Positions 1-10,822 of a DNA stretch of 64,000 nt are shown piece after piece. The DNA is from Mermis nigrescens. Taxonomy: Eukaryota; Nematoda; Enoplea; Mermithida; Mermithidae. The stretch covers positions 3,347,848 to 3,411,847 of the forward strand of contig JAVLUZ010000142.1 in assembly GCA_036768485.1 (NCBI GenBank). Direction: 5' to 3'. A program made the translations under genes and the position numbers. Position 1 is the first letter of the stretch, and every line of letters starts with the position of its first letter. The notes under the pieces were generated by a model. That model did not search any database. It worked only from the letters and a program-made list of their open reading frames with translations, and was not told the origin of the DNA.

Positions 1-41
1 CAAAAGTAGTGTACAATTGCAGAAAAACAATGCATAAAGTT

Positions 42-368
42 CAAGGGCGTAGCTGGCCTTCCAATTTTTGGAGGGATGTTAATTCTAAAGTCAAATAGCT
101 CAACAACTACTTATGTATAGTCAGGCAAAAATAATGGTGTTTTTAAGTTAAGTTTTTCAAAGCGAGATCCACGCACTGAAAAAATCTTTAAAATTTAGCT
201 CGATTCGAATTATATTGAAAAGTGCGCTAAACTCTATCAAAGCGGTCTTTCATATGAGCTTCAAGAATTTTAACTCTTTTCCTCTGGGTTACCCTTGTAG
301 AAAATACCTCCTCGTACTTCCAAAATTTTTAGGACTAGTCCCCCTTAATCCCCACAACTGCGCCGCTG
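42..368. mobile_element. hAT-like MITE, family F6 (degenerate)
   Basis: The left end reads CAAGGGCGTAGCT and the right end GCGCCGCTG, an eroded version of the F6 terminal repeat. The interior matches, in the opposite orientation, the better preserved F6 copy at 5001-5340, including the segment around the phrase ACAAGGGTCCCCAGAGG. No convincing 8-bp TSD remains. No coding capacity. Confidence 0.6.
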
Positions 369-1782
369 ATTGAATCATAGATCCGCGCAAAGCGCAGGAG
401 TAACGAATTCACCATGTCTCACTCAGGCGTAGGTTTGTAGATCACAAGCGCTTGAGGAAGGTTAGAAATATTTTGTCTTAAGGACTTAGTTCAAAAGTGT
501 ATTAAATCTTTTAGAAAATCTTCTAACTAGACTTCAGGAATTTTCAATTTTTTGGCCCAAGAAACTTGCTTAAATCATAATTTCTGTTTGTTTCGAGCAG
601 AGAAGGGTGGCAAGGCACCTCTGCTCCTGAATACGGGTCATAATATCAAATAATTGAAGGTTTCATCGGGAAATTATACAAAGAAATACTGTCTGTCTCC
701 GTAGAACTAAACGACCAGTGTGTACGGTCAATTTCGAGCACTCTAGAGAGAATTTTCTGCATGTCTGTTGCACTATAAAGGCCGATCTAGGGATTCAAAA
801 ATTGAGCCTTTTTGGGCCAAAATGACTTCAAAAAGTGGTATAAATGCTACAATAGCGTTAAAACTAAGTTATTGTACAGTTTCTGGCCAATTTCCAGACA
901 ATTTTGAAGAAAATGTTATCCGGCGCCAAAACGGCATCGCTAAAACGGCGTCATCAAAACGGCGTCGCCAAGCCAAAATGGCGGGGCCAAAATGTCTCAG
1001 ACCGCGTTTGGAACGGAACAGACTATAGCATACGATTACGACGAAGATAAATTCGTGACTTTTTCAACAGCAATAACGAAACGCAATTTACAAAACGAGG
1101 TTCTATAATAAGCGCTATGTACAACATTCAAGGAAGGCAGGTACATAGATGTGTAGGCACAGCCTGTTTCATTCATTGGCGAGCTTTTTCACCAAACTCA
1201 GTTCACATCAATTAGGCTATAAAAGTAGGTTAGAAGTGTGATGCAGTTTTGCTGTTCGACAAGGGGAGAGATCCTCCCAACAACTCACTAAACTGTAGAC
1301 TATCACTGTTATTGTATTAAATTAAATAGTCGCCTTTAAACTTTTCAAAAAAATCTCGAATAAATGAAGCAGACTATATGTAGGTACTTAAGCAAGTACC
1401 ATCAGCAGCGCATGCGCAATGAAAAAAGAAGCGAATATTGTCACTAGGTCTTCGAACAGTTTTGCCAAAGCATAACATGTGTGCAAAAACCTTCGAGCCA
1501 GAAGTTGCGACTTTGTAATGAAAGACAGTAGATTGATGAGAATTTCGGACTTTGGCATGCCCTAAAGTTAGCGGAATTCAGATATCACTAATTCAAATAT
1601 CGAATATTATGCAAAGCAAAGTAATATGCAACAATGAAAATGACAAACCAGAGAGGAAAGCGGAATATTTCCTAATAAAATGAAGCTTTTGTAAATGAAC
1701 CATACAAGACTAGAATTTTTCAATGTTGCTAAAACAACATCGCGGTAAAAATAATAAGAAATTGTTTCAGTCCTACCAACCA
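369..1782. other. AT-rich DNA without a recognisable gene
   Basis: No supported exon was seen. Positions 921-1000 hold a cluster of short direct repeats of the type CCAAAAYGGC (CCAAAACGGC, TAAAACGGCG, TCAAAACGGCG, CCAAAATGGCG), a GC-rich patch in AT-rich DNA. The sequence near 1013 (GGAACAGACTATAGC) resembles the outward ends of the TATAGTC-type elements described at 22050 and 26443, so part of this stretch may be an old copy of that type. Confidence 0.4.
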
Positions 1783-2125
1783 GGAGTGCGAGGGGTTTTC
1801 CACCCAGCCCCTCAGAAAAAATTTCACACTCCAGCACTTTTTTACCCTTCCCTGGAATTCGCAAACTTTCCAAAAATTCGTAGAAAAGGTGCCAAATTTT
1901 CGGCGCTTCGCGACATATCCTAATTTTTTAACTATATTTTATTCAATTAATTTGAATTTTTCGATTTTTGCGAAATATTTTACCTTTTATAATCTACAAA
2001 GATAGAGCTTCGTCAGAAACGCCGAAAAACGATGCGTTTGACGCGTATCCACCATTTTTGGGCTCGAAAATTGCACTTTAAAATTTCAACCCCCACCAAG
2101 GATTCCCATACAATGCATGTCAGAA
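1783..2125. mobile_element. hAT-like MITE, family F4 (degenerate)
   Basis: Shares with the other F4 copies the order: purine-rich left end, the TTCGGCGCTTCGCG hairpin near 1902-1912, the block AAAGATAGAGCTTCGTCAG, GCCGAAAAACGATG, GACGCGTATCC, and a C-rich right end finishing CATGCATGTCAG. The ends have decayed and no clean TSD is visible. Confidence 0.6.
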
Positions 2126-2804
2126 AGGTACCACCTACCCCAATATAATATAAGTAAATGTTTCCTAGCTTTACATTCAGTTTCTTGCATGCACCGAACT
2201 TTTTCATATGTCCTACATTGTTGCTCCATATTGGGAATAATTTATAAGAATTTAAAATCTAAATTATCAGCATAAGAATAAGTCGCAAAAAACATGTTTT
2301 TGATAAGAGGTCGCAATACTCATTTTCTAACTGAAAAGAATCGTTCGCAAGACACTTTTGAAAATCAATTCCTTTCGATAACGCTGGCTCATTACAGATC
2401 AAAACATATATGTTTGTTTTGCTAAAAGCCCCCAAAATCGAACATACGCATAAATTAAGCGCATTAGAGTGAAACTACTAATTTTAGGTTCGCCAATCGG
2501 CTAATAACGGCAGTTAAACATTAAAATTGATTTAACAGAAGGCCATAATTTAAGCAAATAGCAAATCAGGCAGGTAATAAACGGGAACTTACGTAGCCAA
2601 TGCAAGGACGGTAAGCAGTCCAAAGCAATCCATGAAGAACGAATGCGATGAGAAAAGTCTGTAATAAAGATATAGAATGAATTGGCTATTCTAAATGTCA
2701 AGTACTAAAGTACTTTTACTAGAACAGAGCGTTGTGAGATTAATAGCCGGCATATCGTTCCTGCAAAAAGTGCCGAAAAATGTCTGCAACAGTCATATTT
2801 GTAC

Positions 2805-2876
2805 GTGAAATGGTGCGATTCGCGCGACTCATTTTGTACTGGAAATTGATCGCTCAATTCTTCGCCGTCTGAATAT
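2805..2876 (-). CDS. candidate internal exon, unknown protein
   Basis: On the minus strand a pyrimidine-rich tract ending TTGTCTTGTAG precedes an open segment encoding about 24 residues rich in Glu, Ser and His (YSDGEELSDQFPVQNESRES and on), followed by a possible donor GTACAA. This is only exon-like. An overlapping frame starting with ATG at about 2834 (MSRANRTISRT...) is equally open, so the true frame is undecided. No family recognised. Confidence 0.22.
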
Positions 2877-3126
2877 CTACAAGACAAATTAAGTTGTTAC
2901 AAATATGTAGTTTTGCCAGTGCGGTATTTTACGATTCCCTTCGCTGCATAATGACTACCGTATAAACCCTGCTCCTGGCTATAAGCTAAGGAAATTTAAT
3001 CAAAATGAAAATTCGAAAAAAATTAAACTTGTACTATTAAAATTAAATTAAAAATAAAGCGCTAAACTAAGCTAATAATAACAAGTTATTTATGCATATA
3101 ACAACAACGTTTAATTTAGATACGCT

Positions 3127-3224
3127 ATGGAAGTGATCGACTTACTATCAATTACCGATTTGCAAAGAACGACTGAAGATACATACAAAGCTACAGCTTC
3201 AGATGTTTCGACTCTTAACTGCTG
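3127..3224 (+). CDS. candidate first coding exon, unknown protein
   Basis: An ATG opens a 32-codon segment reading MEVIDLLSITDLQRTTEDTY and on to ...STLNC, ending exactly at a strong splice donor (CTG|GTGAGT) with a phase-2 junction. Composition is protein-like for such AT-rich DNA. No matching acceptor exon was found downstream among the MITEs, and the family is not recognised. It could be chance. Confidence 0.3.
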
Positions 3225-4282
3225 GTGAGTATAACTCAATTAAGTACTTTCGTTCCAAAAAACGGACTGATTAATACGATTTTAAGAATTTTTCAATGCG
3301 AAACTACTTATGAACGGTGCAATGCAACCAATCCCTGGACTTGAGCACTTTCTAACACACGAAAGCTCTACTATATATATGTACATGAGTATGCCGTAAC
3401 AATTTCCTATTAAAATTAGAAAAAGGAATAAATTATGGAATTTTTTATAGCCAGTGCGCAAATCCTGGGCAACAGTGCATCCCAGCCCGTCCATGGAACG
3501 GGCTGACACACAAGTTGGACTGGCTGAAGGGTTCATTTGGATGGGCTGATTTTGAAAAATGTGAGGAAACAGTTAAAAATCAAACAATATTGTCTTTTTA
3601 ACCCAATTCAGCCCAACTATGGGACCAACCACCTTTGAGAGCCAATAGTTGGACAGGCTGAAGCTTTGTCTGTTGCCGAGGTATGCCAGTGCGGCCATTC
3701 CGCTCTAACAGTATACAATATAATTCTTAATTACTTACTCAATAAATGATATCTGATAAATTTTGAGCTACATGCATGCATTCTTTGACGTTAACAAATG
3801 GTTTGCTAAACGCGATCGTACATATAGCATAACAGAAATGATCTATTGAATTTAAGTCTGCGCTTTTTATGATAGCATAGTGAACTTTAACGTGTAATAA
3901 GCTAGACAGGCAATATTGGTAAATTAATAAACTTTAATTATGCACGATGCTCATTTAGTTCAGGCCGAAAAGCGTAATTTTCCTGACTTATCATGCATAC
4001 AGCATTTCTTCCTATTCTCAGAAATAATTTACCAATACTCAGTACACTCACCAGTTCCTTTTATTTACATATTTATTCTTTAAAAAGTAGGCAGTAATAA
4101 GAGATTAATTGGTCAATGGCATTTATGCTTATCACGATTAAACTGCTATAATCAATAGGAAAAGTAGTGCAAATACAGAGGAGCATACGAAAGAGAAGCC
4201 AAATCAAATAGAACCAAATTTTTTAGAGAGAAGAAGACATTAGAACAAATTTGCTGATCTGAAAATCATCCTAAGCATATAT

Positions 4283-4650
4283 ATGTACATGATCATGGGG
4301 GAGGGTTTAAGAGGGCTTTCACACCCTTTCCCAGAAAATTTTTCACCCCTCCCGCCAGAATTCGCGACTTTTCGTAAGTTTCCAAAATGGCGGAAAAGGT
4401 GCTGTTTCAAGCTTTTTCAGTCATTTATTTGCTCAAAAATGGGGCATACACTCATTTCTTGCCCATATTTTGTTCATTTTTCCAATTTTTTCGTTTTTAT
4501 CGAAATTTTTTGTTTTTATGCCCTAGAAAGATAGAGCATCGTCAGAAACGCCGAAAAACGATGATCCTTGACGCGTATCCACGATTATTGAGCCCAAAAA
4601 ACACTTTAAAATGTCAGCCCCACCCCCTTTAATGCAATTCAGACAACTGC
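4283..4650. mobile_element. hAT-like MITE, family F4
   Basis: Begins TACATGATCATGGGGGAGGG and carries the F4 landmarks in order: CCCAGAAAATTTTTCACCCC, GCTCAAAAATG, the block GAAAGATAGAGCATCGTCAG, GCCGAAAAACGATG, GACGCGTATCCACG, and a C-rich right end. It is collinear with the copies at 5600-5964 and 52374-53012. The right terminus is decayed, so the border is approximate. Open frames inside are shadows of the repeat. Confidence 0.7.
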
Positions 4651-5000
4651 TTTTGCTTCGCTTGAGGATCCTTTGAAAAATTTTATTTTTGGGCACGGCT
4701 AATCGTTATCCCGTACATAATCCGACAAAAATATACAAAGAACGAATGTTCTTTCTCATAATATACATACCTTTCAGTCTGTTCGGTCGACAAATACGCT
4801 GGTACGTCACAACTCCTTGTTTTACCTGAAATTTCGCACGATTAACGTTATCATACACGCAAAAAACTTACCAGCATAATTTTTTGCATGAAAAAAGACG
4901 TTTCAATCAAGTCGAATTTCATCTAAATACGACCGACAATCATTAGGCCATTTAAAATTTTGTTCTCTAAATTTATAAATTACACAATCGTATTTATAAG

Positions 5001-5340
5001 CAGGGGCGTAGCCCAAATTTTGGAAGTATAAGTAATTTTTACAAGGGTCCCCAGAGGGAAAAATTTAAAAACTTAAAAGACGTATTTGAAAGACCGCCAA
5101 ATTGTTTTTTCAACACACTTTTTAAGCTAATAGACACAAAATTATTGGGCGCTTCGCGCCTTCTTCATTTATGTGCAACATACTGGTTCAATTTTAATGA
5201 AATCGAGTTAAACTTTTTTAAATTTTTTTCCAACGTGTAGACTCGCTAAAAAAAGCTCAAAAACACCATTATTTAGTTGTTGAGAAATCTAAATTAAAAA
5301 TTTTCGTCCCCCCAAATTCACAAGGCCAGCTACGCTACTG
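5001..5340. mobile_element. hAT-like MITE, family F6, with TSD
   Basis: Ends are CAGGGGCGTAGC and, read inward from the other side, CAGTAGCGTAGC (10 of 12 identical). The flanks are TTTATAAG (4993-5000) and TTTATATG (5341-5348), a 7/8 target duplication typical of hAT insertion. The 340-bp interior is non-coding and includes the GGCGCTTCGCGCC hairpin at 5148-5160. Related copies lie at 42-368 and 27606-28169. Confidence 0.85.
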
Positions 5341-5599
5341 TTTATATGTAAAGGTGTCACATGAATGAAGTTCAGAATTAGTCCGCGAATATGCATGCAG
5401 GACAAGTCAAAAAACAACTTCATTAATAATATGAACATATCGTTTTCCAGTGAAGAAAAAATTGATGCGATTCCTTGTAAAAAGTAGCAAAACAATAAAT
5501 TGCTGGCACAAACACAGTAAAATTTTATATTATCAACCAAGCCTAAGACGATACAAATATCAGTAAGGCATATAAAGCTCAAAACAATAGCCCGACCAC

Positions 5600-5964
5600 C
5601 ATACATGATCTTGGGGTTTTGCGGGGTTTACAGTCCCTAGAATTCGCTTCCCAAAGAATTCGCAGAAAATGCAATATTTTAAGCGTTTTTAGCTATCTGT
5701 TTGCTCAAAAGTATCAAATTTTCGGCGCTTCACGCCATAAACTCTTTTTTTGACTACCTATACTTTCTTCGATTTATTCAATTTTTTATAATTTTTAGAA
5801 CGTTTACTTTTTGTTTTTATGCTTTAGAAAGATAGAGCATCGTCAGAAACGCTGAAAATATATGTTTTTATTGCGTACATATCGACCATTTGAACCCAGA
5901 AAAAGGCATTTAAAAGTTCAAATCCCAACCCCATCCCCCCGAGCTCCCATGCTGTGCATGTCTT
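5600..5964. mobile_element. hAT-like MITE, family F4, with TSD
   Basis: A 365-bp F4 copy starting CATACATGATC and ending TGTGCATGTCTT, flanked by perfect 8-bp direct repeats CCGACCAC at 5592-5599 and 5965-5972. It holds the hairpin variant GGCGCTTCACGCC near 5723 and the AAGATAGAGCATCGTCAG block. Non-coding. This copy and the one at 52374-53012 define the true ends of the family. Confidence 0.85.
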
Positions 5965-6583
5965 CCGACCACTCTAGTCAATAATCAGGCCATGAAGGAT
6001 GGCCAGCCATCTATATCGTACCATCGATATCCGAGGAAATAATTTTTTTCATTCGAATGTCAGCGCTTTCCAAAATTTTCCGACGGCGCAATTCTCGACG
6101 TTCCTCCGCAGAAGACATTTCGATGTTCGATAGGTTCAACTCAATGTTTACTCAAACGTTTTAAAATGATTTCTCTGAAAAACAATAGTACAATAAAATA
6201 ATACTTCATAAAGACACGCTACTTGAATAAGAAAATCGGTTAAAATCAGTAAAATATATAAAAGTCGCAACAATGACGATTTTTATGCAGTTTTTACTCA
6301 AAAAGCACCCAAAATTGATTAATGTCGATGTTTTTAGTGTTAAAAGCGATGCAATGCAGTAAAAATAGACTAGATACACTTAAAAACGCGACCACAAAAA
6401 AACGTTTCCTATGCTACACACTTATATTTTGACCATTTTTGTCGTTTGAATAGCAGAAAAAATCGAGAATTCTAAATTGACTGGTTGATTTCTGGGATTT
6501 TATATCTCCCTGCTGACCCTGACCTTGTGGATCTATGCAAGAAACGCTAACGCTATACCTAACCCGACAGGGCGGAGCATTAG

Positions 6584-6955
6584 ACATGCACAGCATGGAA
6601 ATTCTAAGGGGGTTGAATTTTAAAGTACCTTTTCTAGATCCAAAAATAGTGTGTATGCGTCAAAAATATTGCTTTTCGGCAATAACAAAAAATTTCGAGA
6701 GAGAAAACAAAAAAAAGTCGAACAAATTGGACAAAATATAGTCAAAAATTTGAGTATATGGCGCGAATTGCCGAAAATTTGACACTTTTGAGCAAATGGA
6801 TAGGTAGCTAAAAACGCTTTAAAAAGCAAAATTTCTGGAAACTTGCAAAAAATCGCGAATTCTGGGAGGACGCGTGAAAAAATGTCTGTGAGGGGGGGGG
6901 GGGTTAAAAATTTTTTGGGGAGGTGAAACCTCCACTTTCCATATCACTATATTAT
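6584..6955. mobile_element. hAT-like MITE, family F4, inverted copy
   Basis: Reverse-oriented F4 copy. It begins ACATGCACAGCATGG, the reverse complement of the family right end, and runs through the G-run at 6891-6902 to a decayed left end. The open frames here (6535-6741 plus, 6620-6829 minus) follow the repeat and are not considered genes. Confidence 0.65.
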
Positions 6956-8078
6956 GAGAGGCAACGTTTTTCCAAGCGATTTAATCGACATAACAGACCG
7001 AGCCCAAAACTTTTTTCACATTTTCAAATTTTGATCCACATTTTTTAGATGTCTAGCAAGTTCTAGAATGAAGTCTTTCTGCTTTCAATTACTTCTCCTT
7101 GCTACTGTAGATCATTTTTCACCTCATGATCAACTCTAAATGAATTCGCTTGCAAAACCAGGATTGTAAAAACACATAAAAACACATTCTATCAGAAATC
7201 TCAATACACATCATATCAAAACAAAAAGACTAAGTGCTGGAGCTTCGCAGTAAGCGGCACAAAGCGCCGAAAAATTTCAGCGTTTTTTGGCCTTTTACCT
7301 TGATTTTAGGTAAATATCCAGAGGGCATAGGGGGCCCGTCACGCCCCCCCTCAGGGAACGAAATTTTCGAATGATTTTTCCCTATACTCCCCTTTGCTTT
7401 TTAGCAAAAAAATCGCAAAATTTTCAATAATTAATTGTATCTTTTTAGTCCTAAACGCGCGGTTGAAATACTTGATATTAAATCTTTATACAACATAAAG
7501 CATGTTTTGCATGTATGTCTTCTGTTTTTTGCAAATTTTGCGCAGAAAATACGATCCGTGCAAGAAGCAAGAATGATAGAAATTTTGTGGCGGTGATTAA
7601 GAATTTTAGTATGACTATTGTTAGGTTGATTTCAGGACTAAAATGAGGCTAATTTTAAAAATTTTTACGTTACAATTCAACATTAAGGCGCCTTTTCATA
7701 AAATTTTTCTAAGGTTCTGCCCTGGACCCCGCTGGGGGGGGCGCTTGAGTGCGCCACCCCAAACCTAGAAGAGGGGTATCGGTAAGGTATCTGGGTAGCA
7801 AAATTTACTGCAGCTCTAGCAGTCGCAAAACGTCTTTTCTTTGGTCCCCTGCTTATGTTTTAAAAAATTTTAGTCGTGCCTTCCCAAAAACAAAATCCTA
7901 GATACGGGCCTGGACAGAAAATCAAGATGCCATAGCAAGCAATGAAGAAATCTAGCCAAGTATATACCTAATACGATGTTATACCTTTATTTAGGGATTC
8001 AAATTTTGGTGCGATGCGCCAGATTTTCACATTATTATGATTTCAGTTCAAATAAGGGCAAACGTAATAATGTTCTAT
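6956..8078. repeat. mosaic of decayed repeats
   Basis: The part from about 6990 to 7100 resembles the tandem array that starts near 8340 (GAGCCCAAAACTTTTTT, AAGTTCTAGAATGAAG). Positions 7221-7912 resemble the interior of the element at 63180-64000 (GACCCCGCTGG / GGACCCTGCTGG, then GAGTGCGCCACCC) and end with ATACGGGCCTG, the same kind of terminus as the hAT element at 36084. No coding sequence. Confidence 0.4.
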
Positions 8079-8311
8079 CATACATGTAAGAGGGGGATGG
8101 GGGATCACCCACATTAAGTCGGTCGTCCCCCTCCATTCCCCAAGTCATAAAATTTTTGCCCCCCCCCCCAATTGGAAAAAATGAATTTTTCGGCCGTTTT
8201 AAGCTGTATTTTGGCTGTTTTTGGCCAAAAATTGGCAGTCATTTACCCCCCCCCCTGAAATTGCCCGTTGCGGGGAACCCCAAAGCGAAATTTCGAGCCG
8301 TTACATGAATG
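8079..8311. mobile_element. hAT-like MITE, family F2, with TSD
   Basis: Ends CATACATGTAA and, inverted, CATTCATGTAACGG. The flanks are perfect 8-bp duplications TGTTCTAT at 8071-8078 and 8312-8319. The interior is two C/G homopolymer tracts around the phrase TTTTTGGCCAAAAATTGG. Other F2 copies are at 25431-25832, 59450-59660, 61224-61400 and 62959-63179. Confidence 0.85.
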
Positions 8312-9490
8312 TGTTCTATGCAAATAAAGCTTTATTTCAAGATAAGCGGCAGGAAAGTCTGAGCAGAAGATGAGGATTTTCCATCATAGTCAATTTCTAG
8401 GGCAAGTTGTCAATGAAAGTGCAGCAGTAAACGCTGTCAATGAAAGTGCAGCAGTAAACGCGGTGCGGCCTAAACGTCAATAAAAGCAATAAAAGAAAAT
8501 CATAGCAACAAGCAACTGAAAATTTTAAAATTTTATCTCTCGCATTTTAGCATTAAAAAAATTTACCACAAATGCCAACCGAGCTCAAAATTTTTTTCCA
8601 TTTTTCTAAATTTTGGTTGACATTTACCTAGACCAAAAAGAAGCCTGGGCTCAAGTCCGGTAGCTAACCCTAGGCCCGGCCGGGAGCCAGGCCCGGTTTA
8701 TCACTCCTCAATATTCCATTGTTTTCCACCTTTTTTGAGAGGTCGAAAATCGTTCAAAAATAGAGTATCCTTGTTAAAAAATCAGTTTTTCAATAGAAAA
8801 TAGTATGACACATGTAATGGCAATGATTGGTACATTTTGTGTATAAAAATTTTGCGCTCTACTAGGAATATCACAATCAGCAAACTTGTGTTAATACTTG
8901 ATTTTCTTTCTTTTATAAGAGCATTTTAGCAAATTTCTAAAATCGCTTTTGACAATATAAATTGAATAATTTATCAATATGGCGCGATGCGCCAGAAAAT
9001 TCAGAAATTTTACCTCTAAAACCAATTTTCGCATTACAAAAATTCTAGGAATTTGGCGCGGCCTAAACATCAATAAGACAAGTCGCCGGAAAATTTTGAC
9101 ATTTTACCTCTCTAAAACGCATTTTTGCATTACAAAACCGTGCAGAAGATGAAACTTCTAAATCACACGGAAGTTCTAGAGCAAGTTGCCGATAAAAAGC
9201 TGCAGTTGATTTGGTGCGGCTTTAACATCAATAACAAGTAATAAATTTGAATCAATCAGGTCCGGCACGAAGACTCGGGAACTTTTGAGGTTCTAGCTCT
9301 ATAAAAAGCCTTTTTACATTACAAAAACTATCCGAATCAGTGCAGATGAGGATTTACAATCATAGTGAAGTTCTAGATCAAGTTGTCGATAAAAGTGCTG
9401 CAACCGGCGTGGCGGGGTTTAAACATCAATAATGGAAGTAATTATATGCAGTCAACTGCAGGTAATATAGCATACAATGTAAAATTATAT

Positions 9491-10515
9491 TAGAGCTGTG
9501 CCGGGGCCAGGCCCTGGCCCCGGCGCGAGGGCCTAAGCCCTGGGCCGGGGCCAGGCTGGCCCGGCACCTGGGCCGGGGCCAGTGTTATAATTGATTATAA
9601 TGTAGAAAATTGATGTTCTGAGCAGATTTACCTTCAAGCTCAATTTCAAGCAACACCACACATCTTGCTAATTCAAATCTTTATTTTATTATGTCAGGTT
9701 GGTGCAAATTTCTAGTTAATAATCAAAATTGACATATTTTGAATTGCAATTCATAAAGCCGAGCTTTCCAGCTTGCTTGGTAGCAGACAGCTATGTCTAT
9801 CAGAACAAATAGAATAATAAGCCTAAAAAAGTGCGAAGTAAAGCTAATTGAAAAACGCGTCCAAGTCAGAGGAGTTAAATCCATACATGAGCCGCTCAAA
9901 AATTATAGGGTTCCAAAACTTTTCGAAGTCAAAAAGCGCCTGATAATATATGGTAGGGCGAAAAAACACTGTTTTCTTGCGTTTCTCAATGAGAGCTATC
10001 CATTAGCATCAAAAAATCGCAGAAACACAAAAAATTCTGAAAATCAATTTCTGGGGCGTCTAGAGGATTTTTTTTTGGGGAGAGTGTGAATTCTGGGGGT
10101 CTAGACCATAGGTGGGCAGCACCGAAATTTTGGGAGTGTGAAAAAATTTCTGGGGGTGGTAGTGAAAAACACCATTTTCCGACGTTTCTCATCGAGCACT
10201 ATCCCTTGGCATCAAAAAATCGCTAAAAAAGCAAAAAAATTTCAAAAATTGAATTCTGGGGGGGGGGTATTCCAACTTCTGGGGATGCATACCCCTAACC
10301 CCCACGCCCACGTCCCAAGCCTCCCAATGCCCATGTTCTGTTATATCTTGTAATCCCAACAAATATTAACGCTTGACGTGCATATCTACTAGCAAGAATA
10401 TATATGTACATAGGTATAAGGGGTAGGGTAGGGTCGTACTATGAACACGGTAAAGCACGCTTTACTTGGCCCCGGCCCCGGCCCTGGCAAAAAAGGCGGC
10501 CCCGGCACAGCTCTA
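9491..10515. mobile_element. hAT-like element with GC-rich ends and perfect TSD
   Basis: A 1,025-bp insertion with 18-bp matching ends beginning TAGAGCTGTGCCGGGGCC, flanked by identical AATTATAT at 9483-9490 and 10516-10523. Both ends are followed by GGCCCTGGCCCCGG-type repeats. The 98-codon open frame at 9793-10089 overlaps an F1-like fragment and has no recognisable domain. It is inserted in the left arm of M1 and carries an F1 copy, so it is younger than M1. Confidence 0.85.
10105..10313. mobile_element. MITE family F1, inverted, nested
   Basis: Reads ATAGGTGGGCAGCACCGAAATT... through the F1 landmarks (ACACCATTTTCCGACG, TCTCATCGAGCACTATCC, GCATCAAAAAATCGC) to CCCCCACGCCCACGTCC. A second, more decayed F1-like segment lies just before it at about 9955-10100. 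Both sit inside the 9491-10515 hAT-like element. Non-coding. Confidence 0.65.
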
Positions 10516-10822
10516 AATTATATGCAGTCAAAAACCAGCGGCCTAGACTGCAGGTAATATAGCACATAATGTGATATCTTATGCAGTCAAGTTGAATTCA
10601 TATTGATATGGGAAGCTGGCGCTTTGCTCGCATTTTAACCTGTAGTAGATGGTTTTAGATGGTACTTTTATTTGAGATGGTCTGGCAGATCTGCTTCCTC
10701 ACTAGAGAATGTCTTTTTGTGCTGCATGAGCAGCTTCAATAGCTGCCCAGTCACCCATTAGCGCATTTTGATGAGCCAGTGTAAGCTCTGGTTCTGCATG
10801 ATAGATATTGAGCAGTTGTTGC

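Larger units (their letters stand above)
2126..4282. other. AT-rich DNA, two weak exons, one hairpin
   Basis: Apart from the two exon candidates listed separately, this stretch shows only a near-perfect hairpin at about 3479-3505 (CAGCCCGTCC, then ATGG, then AACGGGCTG), followed by two further copies of the word CAGCC/GGCTG up to 3665. No transposon ends or coding domain were recognised. Confidence 0.35.

Noticed and set aside
5289..5606. 105-codon minus-strand ORF
   Set aside because: Begins in F4 and ends in F6 repeat sequence; no domain or splice evidence.
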